Source: Paenibacillus typhae (GTDB lineage: Bacteria > Bacillota > Bacilli > Paenibacillales > Paenibacillaceae). Taken from it: a stretch of DNA of 64,000 bases. How positions within the stretch are numbered: position 1 is the first letter of the stretch; every line of letters begins with the position of its first letter. Position numbers and translations under genes: made by a program. The notes beneath the pieces are model-generated. The model was not told the origin of the DNA, made no database searches, and saw only the letters and a program-made list of their open reading frames with translations. Positions 14,738-25,802 of the stretch are shown here, in pieces. The stretch covers positions 48,283-112,282 of the forward strand of contig NZ_FNDX01000014.1 of the NCBI RefSeq assembly GCF_900099765.1, written 5' to 3'.

Positions 14738-17122
14738 ATGGGATTATCGACCATGAATGTGGATTACTCATCAAAAACGTATCTGGAGAAGCTGGATGCT
14801 TACTGGCGGGCAACGAATTATATTTCCGTAGGACAGTTGTATTTGAAGGACAATCCGTTGTTAAGAGAACCGCTGAAGGATGCTGATGTCAAAATCAAAC
14901 CGATCGGGCACTGGGGAACGATTCCCGGCCAGAACTTCATTTATGCCCATCTCAACCGCGTTATCACCAAATATGATCTGAACATGTTCTATATAGAAGG
15001 ACCGGGCCACGGCGGCCAGGTTATGGTGTCGAATTCCTATCTGGACGGCAGCTACACCGAAATTTACCCGGAAATCACCCAGGATATCCCCGGTCTCAAA
15101 AAGCTGTTCAAGCAGTTTTCGTTCCCTGGCGGCGTAGCCTCCCATGCTGCACCTGAAACTCCGGGATCCATCCATGAGGGCGGTGAGCTTGGTTATTCCC
15201 TGTCGCACGGCGCCGGCGCAATTCTTGATAATCCGGACCTGATCTCGGCAGTAGTCATCGGAGACGGCGAGGCTGAAACCGGACCGCTGGCCGCATCCTG
15301 GTTCTCCAACCGCTTCATCAACCCGGTTACTGACGGTGCTGTACTCCCGATTCTGCACCTGAACGGCTTCAAGATCAGCAACCCGACGATTCTCTCCCGC
15401 CAGTCACGGGAAGAAATCACAGCTTATTTCACCGGCATGGGCTGGGAGCCGTTCTTCGTGGAAGGTGAAGATCCGGAGCAGATGCACCCTGAAATGGCTA
15501 AGGTACTGGATACAATCGTGGAAAGAATTGCGGCGATCCAGAAAAATGCGCGTGAGAACAACGACCTTACCCGTCCGCTATGGCCAATGCTTGTCTTCCG
15601 TTCCCCTAAAGGCTGGACCGGACCTGCACAGTGGGATGGCGTACCGAACACAGGCTCCTTCCGGGCCCATCAGGTGCCGATCCCGGTTGACCAGAAGAAT
15701 ATGAAGCATGCACCGGCACTGCTGGACTGGATGCACAGCTACAGACCGGAAGAGCTGTTCGATGAAAACGGCCGTCTGTTTGCCGAAATTGCTGAAATTC
15801 TGCCTACCGGCAACAGACGAATGGGGATGAACCCTGTTACGAATGCCGGCAACCTGATCAAGGACCTGAATCTGCCTGATTTTGCGGACTATGCGCTGGA
15901 CAATGCTGTTCCGGGCCAAGTGGTGGCACAGGATATGGCGGTTCTCGGTAAATACCTGAAAGAGGTTGTCCTGCGCAACGAGCCTAATCGCAACTTCCGG
16001 ATCTTCGGGCCGGATGAAACGATGTCCAACCGTCTCGCACCGGTGTTTGAAGTTACCAAACGCCAGTGGCTGGATCAGGTTATTGAGCCGAACGATGAAT
16101 TCCTGGCTTCCTATGGCCGTGTTATCGATTCCCAATTGTCGGAGCATCAGGCGGAAGGCTTGCTGGAAGGATATGTGCTGACCGGACGCCACGGCTTCTT
16201 CCATAGCTATGAAGCGTTCCTGCGTGTAGTGGATTCGATGATTACACAGCACTTCAAATGGCTGCGCAAGGCAACCGATCAGGGCTGGCGCGCTGACATC
16301 CCGTCACTGAATGTGGTGGCAACCTCGACTGTATTCCAGCAGGACCATAACGGCTACACTCATCAGGACCCGGGTCTGCTCGGCCACCTGGCTGACAAGA
16401 AACCGGAATTCATCCGTGAATATCTGCCGGCCGATGCGAACTCCCTGCTGGCTGTATTCGACACTGTGCTGAATGACCGCCAGAAGATCAACCTGATCGT
16501 TTCCTCCAAGCATCCGCGTCCGCAATGGTTCAGTGTGGCAGAGGCGCAGGAGCTGGTAGATAAAGGGCTGAAGATTATCGACTGGGCAAGCACAGACAAG
16601 GGCGGCGAGCCTGATGTGGTCTTTGCTTCCGCAGGTACAGAGCCGACCATTGAAAGCCTGGCGGCGATCTCCATCCTGAATGAGAAATTGCCTGAGCTGA
16701 AGATCCGTTATATCAACGTAGTGGACCTGCTGAAGCTGAGAAGCCAGAAGCTCGATCCGCGCGGCCTGTCCGACGAAGAGTTTGATCAATTTTTCACAAA
16801 AGACAAACCAGTGATCTTCGCGTTCCATGGCTATGAAGGCCTGATTAAAGACCTGTTCTTCGACCGTCACAATCACAATCTGCATGTGCACGGCTACCGC
16901 GAGAACGGTGACATCACCACTCCGTTTGACATGCGCGTGCTGAATCAGATGGACCGCTTCGACCTGACGAAGGAAGCTGTACTGAGCCTGCCTGAGTCGC
17001 CAGTGCATACTGCTATCGCAGCTGAGATGGATGCCATGGTTAAGAAGCACAATGCATTCATCCGCGAAGAAGGCATTGACCTGCCGGAGGTTGAAAGCTG
17101 GGTTTGGAAGGGTTTGAAATAA
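14738..17122 (+). CDS. xfp: Xylulose-5-phosphate/fructose-6-phosphate phosphoketolase
   Basis: This 794-residue protein is full length for the family. It carries the N-terminal phosphoketolase region ([26 protein letters not shown]), the thiamine diphosphate-binding [14 protein letters not shown] motif, the phosphoketolase signature region ([15 protein letters not shown]) and the C-terminal domain. It is a cytoplasmic TPP enzyme that splits xylulose-5-P or fructose-6-P with phosphate into acetyl-phosphate plus glyceraldehyde-3-P or erythrose-4-P. ATG 14738 lies a few bases after GGGAGTGGAG; the in-frame GTG at 14729 overlaps that site. A terminator follows, so it is monocistronic. The role is probably pentose or overflow metabolism. 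Confidence 0.96.
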   Translation: MGLSTMNVDYSSKTYLEKLDAYWRATNYISVGQLYLKDNPLLREPLKDADVKIKPIGHWGTIPGQNFIYAHLNRVITKYDLNMFYIEGPGHGGQVMVSNSYLDGSYTEIYPEITQDIPGLKKLFKQFSFPGGVASHAAPETPGSIHEGGELGYSLSHGAGAILDNPDLISAVVIGDGEAETGPLAASWFSNRFINPVTDGAVLPILHLNGFKISNPTILSRQSREEITAYFTGMGWEPFFVEGEDPEQMHPEMAKVLDTIVERIAAIQKNARENNDLTRPLWPMLVFRSPKGWTGPAQWDGVPNTGSFRAHQVPIPVDQKNMKHAPALLDWMHSYRPEELFDENGRLFAEIAEILPTGNRRMGMNPVTNAGNLIKDLNLPDFADYALDNAVPGQVVAQDMAVLGKYLKEVVLRNEPNRNFRIFGPDETMSNRLAPVFEVTKRQWLDQVIEPNDEFLASYGRVIDSQLSEHQAEGLLEGYVLTGRHGFFHSYEAFLRVVDSMITQHFKWLRKATDQGWRADIPSLNVVATSTVFQQDHNGYTHQDPGLLGHLADKKPEFIREYLPADANSLLAVFDTVLNDRQKINLIVSSKHPRPQWFSVAEAQELVDKGLKIIDWASTDKGGEPDVVFASAGTEPTIESLAAISILNEKLPELKIRYINVVDLLKLRSQKLDPRGLSDEEFDQFFTKDKPVIFAFHGYEGLIKDLFFDRHNHNLHVHGYRENGDITTPFDMRVLNQMDRFDLTKEAVLSLPESPVHTAIAAEMDAMVKKHNAFIREEGIDLPEVESWVWKGLK

Positions 17123-17144
17123 GTTTGGTAGATTGAATTTGAAG

Positions 17145-17176
17145 GCCTGCTCCCGTGTTGGGGGCAGGCTTTTTTT
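17145..17176 (+). terminator. Terminator of xfp
   Basis: GCCTGCTCCC pairs with GGGGGCAGGC (one offset), followed by seven T. Confidence 0.88.
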
Positions 17177-17275
17177 GCTCAAGGCAAAGATGGCAAAGGC
17201 AAGAAATACTTGGGCGGGTAAGCATATCATTTGCGTGGATTCACCTGCGTAAGCGAATGTGGCTGGTAGCCGGTG

Positions 17276-17334
17276 CAGTGTGCTGAATACAGAGTGCTGA
17301 ATACAGAGTGCTGAATGCTGAGTGCTGAATGCTG
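17276..17334. repeat. Short tandem repeat (about 14-bp unit)
   Basis: Units of the form AGTGCTGAATACAG, degenerating to AGTGCTGAATGCTG, repeat about four times. No coding signal accompanies them. Confidence 0.75.
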
Positions 17335-17384
17335 CTAACGGACCGTACAGCCTTTATTTGGTTTGTGGAGAGCATTTTCACAAT

Positions 17385-17468
17385 CTAACGGACCGTAATG
17401 CGCTTATTGCTCCAAATGGGCGATAATTTGGGCGAAATCCGGCGAATAAGCGCACTGGAGTCCGTTAG
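17385..17468. repeat. Long inverted repeat with 24-bp arms
   Basis: The arm at 17385-17408 (CTAACGGACCGTAATGCGCTTATT) and the arm at 17445-17468 are inverse complements except for about four bases, around a 36-nt loop. Extra copies of the end motif CTAACGGAC/GTCCGTTAG occur at 17336 and 17510. The 17177-17743 gap holds no gene; only these repeats and a TATAAT at 17712 are seen. Confidence 0.75.
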
Positions 17469-17743
17469 CCTGTCAAAGGTGAATATTCCGCATAGACAAG
17501 AGCGCTGGTGTCCGTTAGAGCATGGTGCAGGATGGATAATTATGTTTTTGGGGGATGAAGACTGGACGGTTTGCGATTCGGTCTTAAAAGTTAGACACAC
17601 GTACAATTTCCGTAGCACTATATGCTGAGTAAGTTGTTAAAGGAAAATTTTTGCACCGCATTCCCGGTTAAAACGTAGTAGCAGTTATACGTGCATATGG
17701 GATTAATTTACTATAATACCAGCGTTGCAAAAGGAGGCTGTAC

Positions 17744-19636
17744 ATGAACCTGAGAAGATGGTTTGCCTTATTTAAGCAGCAGGTTATCTGCCTGACGGCT
17801 ATTTTATTACTGCTGTCCGCAGGATTTCCTGCGTATGCGGCGGAAGGAGGGGCGGCGGCTAACGATGAAAGCCCTTCCGGAATCAGGCTGTCTGCACTTG
17901 AAGCCGTTATTGATTCTTACATAACTACTGCCCGTAAGGTAAATACTGCTGCAGTATCCGTTGCCGTCGTCAACAACGGAGGGACTATATTTAACAAAGG
18001 CTACGGCTTAGCCGATGTGGAGCACAATGTTGCTGCCGATACGGACACGGTCTTTGAATGGGGCTCCGTCACGAAGCTGCTGGTCTGGACGAGTGTGATG
18101 CAGCTGATGGAGCAGGGCAAGCTGGATTTGCAGACGGATATACGGGAATATCTGCCGGAGGGCTTTTTCCGGAAGCTGAAATACGATGAGCCGATTACAC
18201 TGCTGAATCTGATGCATCATAATGCGGGCTGGCAGGACAGGTATACCGATTTGTTTTATATGGAGAAAGATGATGTACCCGATTTATATGAAGCGCTGCG
18301 TATCTATGAACCCCGGCAGGTGTATAAACCGGGTGCGGTAGTAGCTTACTCCAATTACGGTGCTGCCCTGGCAGGTTACATTGTTGAACTGCAGAGCGGA
18401 ATGCCGTTTTATACATATGTTAAAGAGCATATTTTTGAGAGCTTGGGAATGAATGCTACTTCCCTTCACCCGACGCTGCAGGACAATTCTTTTGTTGCAG
18501 CTGCAAGAAGCAGGATTCAGGGATATACAGCTGAGCGGGAGCTGATCAAGAAGAATATTACACATATGGGGATATATCCGGCAGGCGGTGCTATCGGCAC
18601 CACAGCAGATGCAGCGAAATTTATGGCTGCGCTTATACCGCCGGCAGGGAGCAGAAGTCCGCTTTTTCGGAGCAATGAAACCCTTAAGCAGATGCTGACG
18701 CCAAGTCTGATGTATGAAGGTACTGATGTGCCACGGATTGCCCACGGATTTTTTGTAAATGAGCATGCAGTCCGCACGCTGGAGCATGGCGGAAATACCT
18801 GGGCTTTTTCGAGCAATTTCGTATTCGACCCTGTTTCGGGGTTCGGGATGATCGTCATGGTTAACCAGCAAAATGAGGGCCAGTACTGCGCAGGGCTTGT
18901 TGACAGAGTTTTTGGTACTTACACACCAGCGGCTTACAGCGGCGAGCTGCCGGACAGCTCAGAGGTAGAAGGGACTTACATACGTGCACGCCGGGTCATT
19001 CACGGGTTCGGCAAAATGATTGAATATCTCAATCTGGCCTATATTGAACCTGTTAATACACGGGTATCCAGCTGGAATGGTGATCCTTACAATCAGTTTG
19101 CGCCTTATGCCTATAACAAGATTTACTCGTCGGGTATCGACTATTTTATAAGGGATGATCAGGGGAATATTATCAAGCTTTCAAATATGTATGGGGATTA
19201 TTTGCCGCTTACCGGATTCTCTGCACAAAGCATCGGAATATCGCTCATTGTTCTGGGGATTGGTACAGTTATTACCCTATTTGCAATTATTTATGAATCT
19301 ATTAGCTGGATCATACGACGTTTTAAGAGAATGCGCAAACCGGGGTCCGGGTTGAATAAGTATTACATGTGGCTTAATGCAGCCGGTCTAGTCTATCTCT
19401 TGAACAATACCCTTATGTTTTTCCGGGCTATGAATACCACAGCCTACACCGGAGTGTATATTCATTTTGCACTGAATATTGTCTATATTCTGCTGGCCGC
19501 AGGATATATTGTGCTGCTATTACTGAAGCTCCGGCGCTCGAACAGCAGAAGAATGAGGAAGGTATTGTACGTGCTGTCCGGCCTGTCGGCTGTATTGTTC
19601 AGTGCGCTGATTATCGGATGGGATTTATACTTTTAG
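17744..19636 (+). CDS. Secreted/membrane serine hydrolase, class C beta-lactamase-like (PBP4*/EstB type)
   Basis: This 630-residue protein has a signal peptide (about residues 1-30, ending SAGFPAYA). Its serine hydrolase domain carries Ser108-Val-Thr-Lys111 (the SxxK nucleophile motif), Tyr202-Ser-Asn204 (YxN) and HGGNTW as the third-motif equivalent. The C-terminal 150 residues add about four hydrophobic segments, so the catalytic domain is tethered outside the membrane. Relatives include D-aminopeptidases, esterases and peptidoglycan-associated hydrolases; the substrate is unknown. AAGGAGG precedes the ATG. It stands alone, and no regulator is adjacent. Confidence 0.88.
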   Translation: MNLRRWFALFKQQVICLTAILLLLSAGFPAYAAEGGAAANDESPSGIRLSALEAVIDSYITTARKVNTAAVSVAVVNNGGTIFNKGYGLADVEHNVAADTDTVFEWGSVTKLLVWTSVMQLMEQGKLDLQTDIREYLPEGFFRKLKYDEPITLLNLMHHNAGWQDRYTDLFYMEKDDVPDLYEALRIYEPRQVYKPGAVVAYSNYGAALAGYIVELQSGMPFYTYVKEHIFESLGMNATSLHPTLQDNSFVAAARSRIQGYTAERELIKKNITHMGIYPAGGAIGTTADAAKFMAALIPPAGSRSPLFRSNETLKQMLTPSLMYEGTDVPRIAHGFFVNEHAVRTLEHGGNTWAFSSNFVFDPVSGFGMIVMVNQQNEGQYCAGLVDRVFGTYTPAAYSGELPDSSEVEGTYIRARRVIHGFGKMIEYLNLAYIEPVNTRVSSWNGDPYNQFAPYAYNKIYSSGIDYFIRDDQGNIIKLSNMYGDYLPLTGFSAQSIGISLIVLGIGTVITLFAIIYESISWIIRRFKRMRKPGSGLNKYYMWLNAAGLVYLLNNTLMFFRAMNTTAYTGVYIHFALNIVYILLAAGYIVLLLLKLRRSNSRRMRKVLYVLSGLSAVLFSALIIGWDLYF

Positions 19637-19761
19637 TATAGTGCAGCGGATGCATAGTTCAGACAGCGGCTGGTTAAAATTAGGCTACAGCAGACCGCGC
19701 AGGGGAGATAGGGAAGCAGGGAAGCAGCCTGAAGGCGGCCGGAACATTTTAAAAATGATGG

Positions 19762-19790
19762 TTGACACCGTTTTCAGCTTGTGCTAAATT
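19762..19790 (+). promoter_or_regulatory. Promoter of the bgl operon with overlapping cre
   Basis: TTGACA (19762-19767), a 17-bp spacer and TAAATT (19785-19790) form the promoter. TGACACCGTTTTCA at 19763-19776 matches the cre consensus TGWAANCGNTNWCA with one mismatch and covers the -35, so CcpA repression by preferred sugars is likely. Confidence 0.7.
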
Positions 19791-19798
19791 GTTTCCGA

Positions 19799-19827
19799 GG
19801 CTTGTTACCGGTAATGCGGGCAAAACC
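19799..19827 (+). promoter_or_regulatory. Ribonucleic antiterminator (RAT) site 1, before licT
   Basis: The stretch begins GGCTTGTTACCGG and ends GGGCAAAACC, as in LicT/SacT-family RAT hairpins. It overlaps the 5' arm of the following terminator, the classic mutually exclusive arrangement. Confidence 0.8.
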
Positions 19828-19874
19828 ACAGTGGGAATGATTCTGTCATATCCATTGTTGTTTTGCCCTTTTTT
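19818..19874 (+). terminator. Regulated terminator before licT
   Basis: GGGCAAAAC and GTTTTGCCC form the base of a stem followed by TTTTTT. Its 5' arm is shared with the RAT, so antiterminator binding to the RAT should prevent it. Confidence 0.8.
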
Positions 19875-19901
19875 GATTCCTCAAACACAGGTGGGTTTAT
19901 C

Positions 19902-20735
19902 GTGATCATCAAACAAATTTTTAACAACAACATCGTTAGTACGCTTGATGACAAGAACCAGGAGCTGCTTATTCTCGGCCGGGGTATCGGTTTCCAGTTC
20001 AAGGCAGGCGACATTATTGACGAAGGGCGGATTGAAAAAATCTTCCGTCTGCAGGATTCCTCCATCTACGAGCGCTTCAAAGCGATTGTTACTGAGGTTC
20101 CGATAGAAATTTTGCAGGTGACGGATGATATCGTCAGTCTTGCCCGTATGCAGCTGAATAAGCAGATCAGTGACGGGATTTACGTATCCCTGTCGGATCA
20201 TATTAACTTTGCCGTACAGCGGATGGTGCGGGATCAGATTGTCCGTAACCCGCTGTCGTGGGAGGTGCAGCACTTCTATAAGGCTGAGTACGATGTGGCC
20301 AAGGAAGCGCTGACGATTCTCAGGGAACGTCTGGGGATTGATTTTCCGAAAGATGAGATTTGCAATATCGCCCTGCATTTCATAAATGCTGAAGTCAATG
20401 ATTCGATGAACGATGTGACGCATCTGATGCAGCTGCTGCAGGAGATTATGAACATCATCAAATATCATTTCAGTGTCGATCTGGATGAGGACAGCGTCAA
20501 CTATTTCAGATTCATTACGCATCTCAAATATTTCTGCCAACGGGTGATTACCCATTCCAGTCATGATGACACAGAGGAATATCTGTACGAGGTTGTCCGC
20601 AAGAATTATCCGGAGACCTTCAAGTGCATCATCAAGATCGAAACGTTTATCCTCAAAAACTATGATTATGTTATGACGCATTCCGAGCAGCTCTACCTGA
20701 CGCTGCATCTGGAGCGGCTGATGAAAAGTAAATAA
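19902..20735 (+). CDS. licT: BglG/LicT-family transcription antiterminator
   Basis: This 277-residue protein begins IIKQIFNNNIVSTLDD, the RNA-binding CAT domain typical of LicT/BglG, followed by GRGIGFQFKAGDII. Two PTS regulation domains follow, with conserved histidines (SLSDHINFAV and LHFINAE in PRD1; RFITHLKYFCQR and YLTLHLERL in PRD2). It should bind the RAT sites at 19799 and 20740 when its PRDs are suitably phosphorylated, and so allow expression of itself and the transporter. Family members start at this position, so the GTG at 19902 after AGGTGGG is preferred to an in-frame ATG at 19863, which lies inside the terminator. Confidence 0.93.
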   Translation: MIIKQIFNNNIVSTLDDKNQELLILGRGIGFQFKAGDIIDEGRIEKIFRLQDSSIYERFKAIVTEVPIEILQVTDDIVSLARMQLNKQISDGIYVSLSDHINFAVQRMVRDQIVRNPLSWEVQHFYKAEYDVAKEALTILRERLGIDFPKDEICNIALHFINAEVNDSMNDVTHLMQLLQEIMNIIKYHFSVDLDEDSVNYFRFITHLKYFCQRVITHSSHDDTEEYLYEVVRKNYPETFKCIIKIETFILKNYDYVMTHSEQLYLTLHLERLMKSK

Positions 20736-20739
20736 CCAA

Positions 20740-20770
20740 GGGCTTGTTACTGTTCAATCAGGCAAAACCC
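20740..20770 (+). promoter_or_regulatory. RAT site 2, between licT and the PTS gene
   Basis: The sequence begins GGGCTTGTTACTG and ends CAGGCAAAACCC and is very close to the LicT RAT consensus. It overlaps the 5' arm of the terminator at 20764-20826. Confidence 0.85.
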
Positions 20771-20826
20771 GGATGAGGCACGGTACCCGTATGAGCGGAG
20801 ACTGTGTGTTCGTTCGGGTTTTTTAG
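20764..20826 (+). terminator. Regulated terminator before the beta-glucoside PTS gene
   Basis: AAAACCCG (20764-20771) pairs with CGGGTTTT (20815-20822), followed by further T. The loop contains a small inner hairpin. It is alternative to RAT site 2. Confidence 0.75.
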
Positions 20827-20850
20827 TTGCCAAAAATAGGGGGAAGTAAG

Positions 20851-22758
20851 ATGAAACATCAGGAAACGGCACAGCAAATCGTCCAGTCCGTGGGCGGTGC
20901 GGATAATGTCAGCTCGGTTTACCACTGTGTAACCCGGCTGCGTTTTGAGCTTAAAGACAACAGCAAGGCCGATCAGGCTGCGCTCAAAAAGCTGGATATG
21001 GTCATGGGCACCAACATCTCGGGCGAGCAGTTCCAGGTCATCATCGGCAACGATGTGCCGAAGGTCTACGATGAGATGGTAAAAGCTTACCCGGCGCTTA
21101 AGCAGAGCGGGGAAAGCAGCAAAAAAGAGGATGGAAAGAAACAGAACGTCATCCTGAAAATATTTGAAACCATCGCGGGCGTATTTGCGCCGATGCTCCC
21201 GGCTATTACGGCTGCCGGTATCCTCAAAGGGCTGCTGGCCCTGTTCGTAACCTTGGAATGGCTGACAACCGGAACGGATACGTACCGGATTCTCTCCGCC
21301 ATCGGTGACGGTGTGTTCTACTTCCTGCCGCTCCTGATCGCCTTCAGCGCAGCCCGGAAATTCGGCAGTAACCCGTTTATTGCAGTTGGAGTAAGTGCGG
21401 CACTGATGTATCCGGACATGGGGGCGTTATTGTCGAGCGGTAATCCGGTTGCTTTTCTGAACATTCCGGTTACTGCCGTATCGTATGCTTCATCCGTTAT
21501 TCCGATCCTGCTGGCCGTATGGCTGCTTTCTTATGTGGAAAAGACGGTGGACCGATTCATTACACCATCGCTTAAATTGCTGCTTGTTCCGCTGATTTCG
21601 CTGCTTATTATGGTTCCTGTAACGCTGATTGCGATCGGACCGCTGGGAACCTTTATCGGTGACGGCTTGTCCGGCGGCATCAACTGGCTGCTGAATGAAG
21701 GCGGACTGATCTCCGGTATCGTCCTCGGAGGTGCAATGGCCCTGATTATTATGACGGGTATGCACTACGCGCTGGTTCCGGTTATCATCAGCAATCTGGC
21801 AACGCTTGGCTTCGACAAATTCCTGCCGCTGACCTACATTTCCAATATGGGGCAGGCTGGCGCGACTCTGGGCGTATTCTTCCGGGCAAAAGATAAAAAG
21901 CTGAAATCCGTAGCGCTCTCCACCAGCTTCACCGCGCTTATGGGTGTTACCGAGCCAGCTATGTATGGTGTGAACATGAAATATAAAAAGCCGTTCATCG
22001 CGGCAATGATTGGGAGTAGCGCAGGGGGCGGCTTTGCGCTGGCTTTTGGTGCCAAGGCGTACGCACTGGCCGGTAACGGCGGTATTCCGGGTCTTCCGGG
22101 ACTGGTCGGCCAGACGTTCTGGTACGCTTTTGGCGGAATGGTTATTGCCTTTGTAGTCGGCGCTGTCGTTACAGTGCTGCTGGGAATCCAGGAAGAGGCG
22201 GATGACGCTGCACAGATTTCCGGCAATATTGCGGCAAAACCTGCTAATGAAGCACCGCAGTCTGCCGCTCCGGCAGTGGTTGAACTAGAGGCGGCCACTG
22301 CATCTGCGGATGCTACGGCTTATGCTCCCATGAGCGGTAAGGCGATTCCTCTGAAAGAGGTCAACGATCCTACGTTTGGCGATGAGCTGATGGGCAAGGG
22401 CATTGCTTTTGTACCGGCAGTCGGTGAGCTGGTATCTCCGGTCAGTGGTACAGTAATGAACGTATTCAAAACCAAACATGCCTTGGTGATCCGTGATGCG
22501 AACGGCATGGAGCTGCTGATTCACGTCGGCATCAACACCGTTAAGCTGCGCGGCCAGTTCTTCGAAGCGCATGTACAGACCGGTGATCAGGTGCAGGCCG
22601 GCGACAAGCTGCTGACCTTCGATCTGGAGCAGATTGCGCAGAACTATGATATTACGACCGCAATGGTTGTTACGAACACAGCTGATTACAAGCAGATTCT
22701 TCCGATCAAGCTGGGACCGGTTGGCTTTGGTGAGCCGGTGTTGCGGGCGGAGCTGTAG
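20851..22758 (+). CDS. bglP: Beta-glucoside-specific PTS transporter, EIIBCA
   Basis: This 635-residue membrane protein has an N-terminal EIIB domain with the phosphocysteine Cys26 (SVYHCVTRLRF), a central multispan EIIC domain with the family signature GVTEPAMYGVN, and a C-terminal EIIA domain with phosphohistidine His558 (LLIHVGINTVKL). It imports and phosphorylates beta-glucosides such as salicin, arbutin or cellobiose. ATG 20851 follows GGGGGAAG; an upstream in-frame TTG at 20827 is not needed. Expression depends on RAT site 2 and LicT. The 6-phospho-beta-glucosidase gene follows after a repeat-filled gap. Confidence 0.94.
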   Translation: MKHQETAQQIVQSVGGADNVSSVYHCVTRLRFELKDNSKADQAALKKLDMVMGTNISGEQFQVIIGNDVPKVYDEMVKAYPALKQSGESSKKEDGKKQNVILKIFETIAGVFAPMLPAITAAGILKGLLALFVTLEWLTTGTDTYRILSAIGDGVFYFLPLLIAFSAARKFGSNPFIAVGVSAALMYPDMGALLSSGNPVAFLNIPVTAVSYASSVIPILLAVWLLSYVEKTVDRFITPSLKLLLVPLISLLIMVPVTLIAIGPLGTFIGDGLSGGINWLLNEGGLISGIVLGGAMALIIMTGMHYALVPVIISNLATLGFDKFLPLTYISNMGQAGATLGVFFRAKDKKLKSVALSTSFTALMGVTEPAMYGVNMKYKKPFIAAMIGSSAGGGFALAFGAKAYALAGNGGIPGLPGLVGQTFWYAFGGMVIAFVVGAVVTVLLGIQEEADDAAQISGNIAAKPANEAPQSAAPAVVELEAATASADATAYAPMSGKAIPLKEVNDPTFGDELMGKGIAFVPAVGELVSPVSGTVMNVFKTKHALVIRDANGMELLIHVGINTVKLRGQFFEAHVQTGDQVQAGDKLLTFDLEQIAQNYDITTAMVVTNTADYKQILPIKLGPVGFGEPVLRAEL

Positions 22759-22946
22759 GGTGATTAGTGCGATTGGATTAGATTAGACGGTTTGACCTGC
22801 GGCTGCGCAGGGGAGTTCCATTTCCCGGGCAATTGCCCTTTGGTTTTATATACCAGGAGATGGATTTGCAGGCGCAGCAGATCCAGAGCACTTTTTACAA
22901 AAAAATATTATATAGATTGAACTTGAAAACTTGAATTAAGGGAAAA

Positions 22947-23135
22947 GTGGCGGAAGGAATTTTGGAACTGTAGGAGCGGAGCGTCCTCCTGAAAGCTTTT
23001 CGTAGAAAAGCTAGCTCCGGAAGCATAAGCTGTCTGCGGATTTCCACCGCGAACAGCGGTATCAAATCAAGAAATCTGCAGACAACAGCGGCCGGAGGTC
23101 CAAACATTCTCTGGAGTCACGGCCAACCCCAAAAC
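22947..23135. repeat. Dispersed structured repeat, copy 1 (long hairpin element)
   Basis: This copy contains the hairpins AGCTTTT/AAAAGCT (about 22994-23012), GTCTGCGGATTTC/GAAATCTGCAGAC (23032-23044 with 23071-23083) and ACCGC/GCGGT (23046-23060), then the tail GCCGGAGGTCCAAACATTC. A related copy is at 62326-62460, with a partial one just downstream. No gene is visible in 22759-23281. Confidence 0.8.
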
Positions 23136-23174
23136 GGAAAATTCACCAGTTATATCTATATAGTAGCAGTTAAA

Positions 23175-24745
<1,571 letters not shown>

Positions 24746-25517
24746 TAGCGGGGGGATGTGGGGCGGGAGCTTCGCTGCAGCATAGCTGTTCTAGTGCTGT
24801 GTAGAGCGATTAAGAGCTATTGATGAACTGTTGAAGAGCGTTGATAGAGCTATTGATTTATTGAGTTATTGAATGAGCTCTTAACAGCCTTGGCAGAGGC
24901 ATCGCTTAGCCGGTTGTTTTGGCATTACCCTATTTAAAGTAGAAGGCCTTTTAACTGCAGTTTGTACAATTAAAAATGGTAACTTCCTGCCATCGCGCCA
25001 TATAAGTGTATTCTGTGCAGCTATATCTGCCCGAATCGGCCGAAAGTGGGGTTATGCGGACATTTTAATTGTATGGAATGCACTTATATGTGTTTTCCAT
25101 GCCAAAAGGGCTGTTGTAGTTGTATAAAGTGCAGCTATGTAGACTAATTGGTTGGCGGGAGTGATCTACAGGATATGCCTGAGCAAGCTAAGTGAAAATC
25201 GCCATCTATTTCTGCTCCAATTCCCCTGAATGAGGTTGTTAGTTGGAAAAACGGCACTTAGTTCGACTGTATCTACGCTAAAGTGGCTTAATGGGCGGAA
25301 ATAGATGCTGTTTCTCTGGAATTAAGTGGCGAAAATCCAACTAGATTTCGGGGAGCCATAACTGCGTGAGTAAGCGAGTGGGTGGAAGTTAAGTGTGCGG
25401 GCAGACGTATGCTCATGAATGGGAAAGTTGAGTAACTAAGTGCTTATGGTAGGGCTAAATGGCCTACGCAGCTTGCCAATTAGCGGAATCAACCCTTAAA
25501 CATTACTTACAACATTT
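24746..25517. repeat. Long intergenic region with dispersed repeats
   Basis: I see no gene in this stretch. From about 25000 to 25135 a motif like TATAAGTGTATTCTGTGCAG recurs in both orientations. From 25185 to 25345 a second family (TTAGTTGGAAAAACGGCACTTA and AAGTGGCGAAAATCCAACTAG) appears; its relatives are at 49281-49470. Confidence 0.65.
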
Positions 25518-25566
25518 AAAAAAGCAGTATGCAGCGGAATAAATCCGGCTGCATACTGCTTTTTTG
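25518..25566. terminator. Strong bidirectional terminator
   Basis: AAAAAAGCAGTATGCAG and its inverse complement CTGCATACTGCTTTTTT flank a short loop with a further GGA/TCC pair. It can stop plus-strand transcripts from the bgl side and minus-strand transcripts from the beta-galactosidase gene. Confidence 0.9.
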
Positions 25567-25802
25567 CGATTTAACGGGTGTGGCAGGGTTATGGAGCCAA
25601 CTGAGCGCGTCGAGCACGTACGACCAAGTATGTGAGACATAGGTGGGACGAGTGTGTGACGGCAAGCATGTGCGATCAAACAGGAGCACCCGTTCATGTA
25701 CGGCCAACGCGCACATCCCCATTCCTGTGTGCCGGATTACATGCACCGGGTTTATTGCAGTATTCCCCGCTTCCGAATGATTCGCGGTGCACCGCCGCGC
25801 CC

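Noticed and set aside
17398..17628. A 76-codon open frame after the phosphoketolase gene
   Set aside because: It lies inside the long inverted repeat and lacks a ribosome site; the opposite strand is equally open over the same stretch.
25503..25746. Short minus-strand frames downstream of the beta-galactosidase gene
   Set aside because: They cross the strong bidirectional terminator at 25518-25566 and show no coding features.
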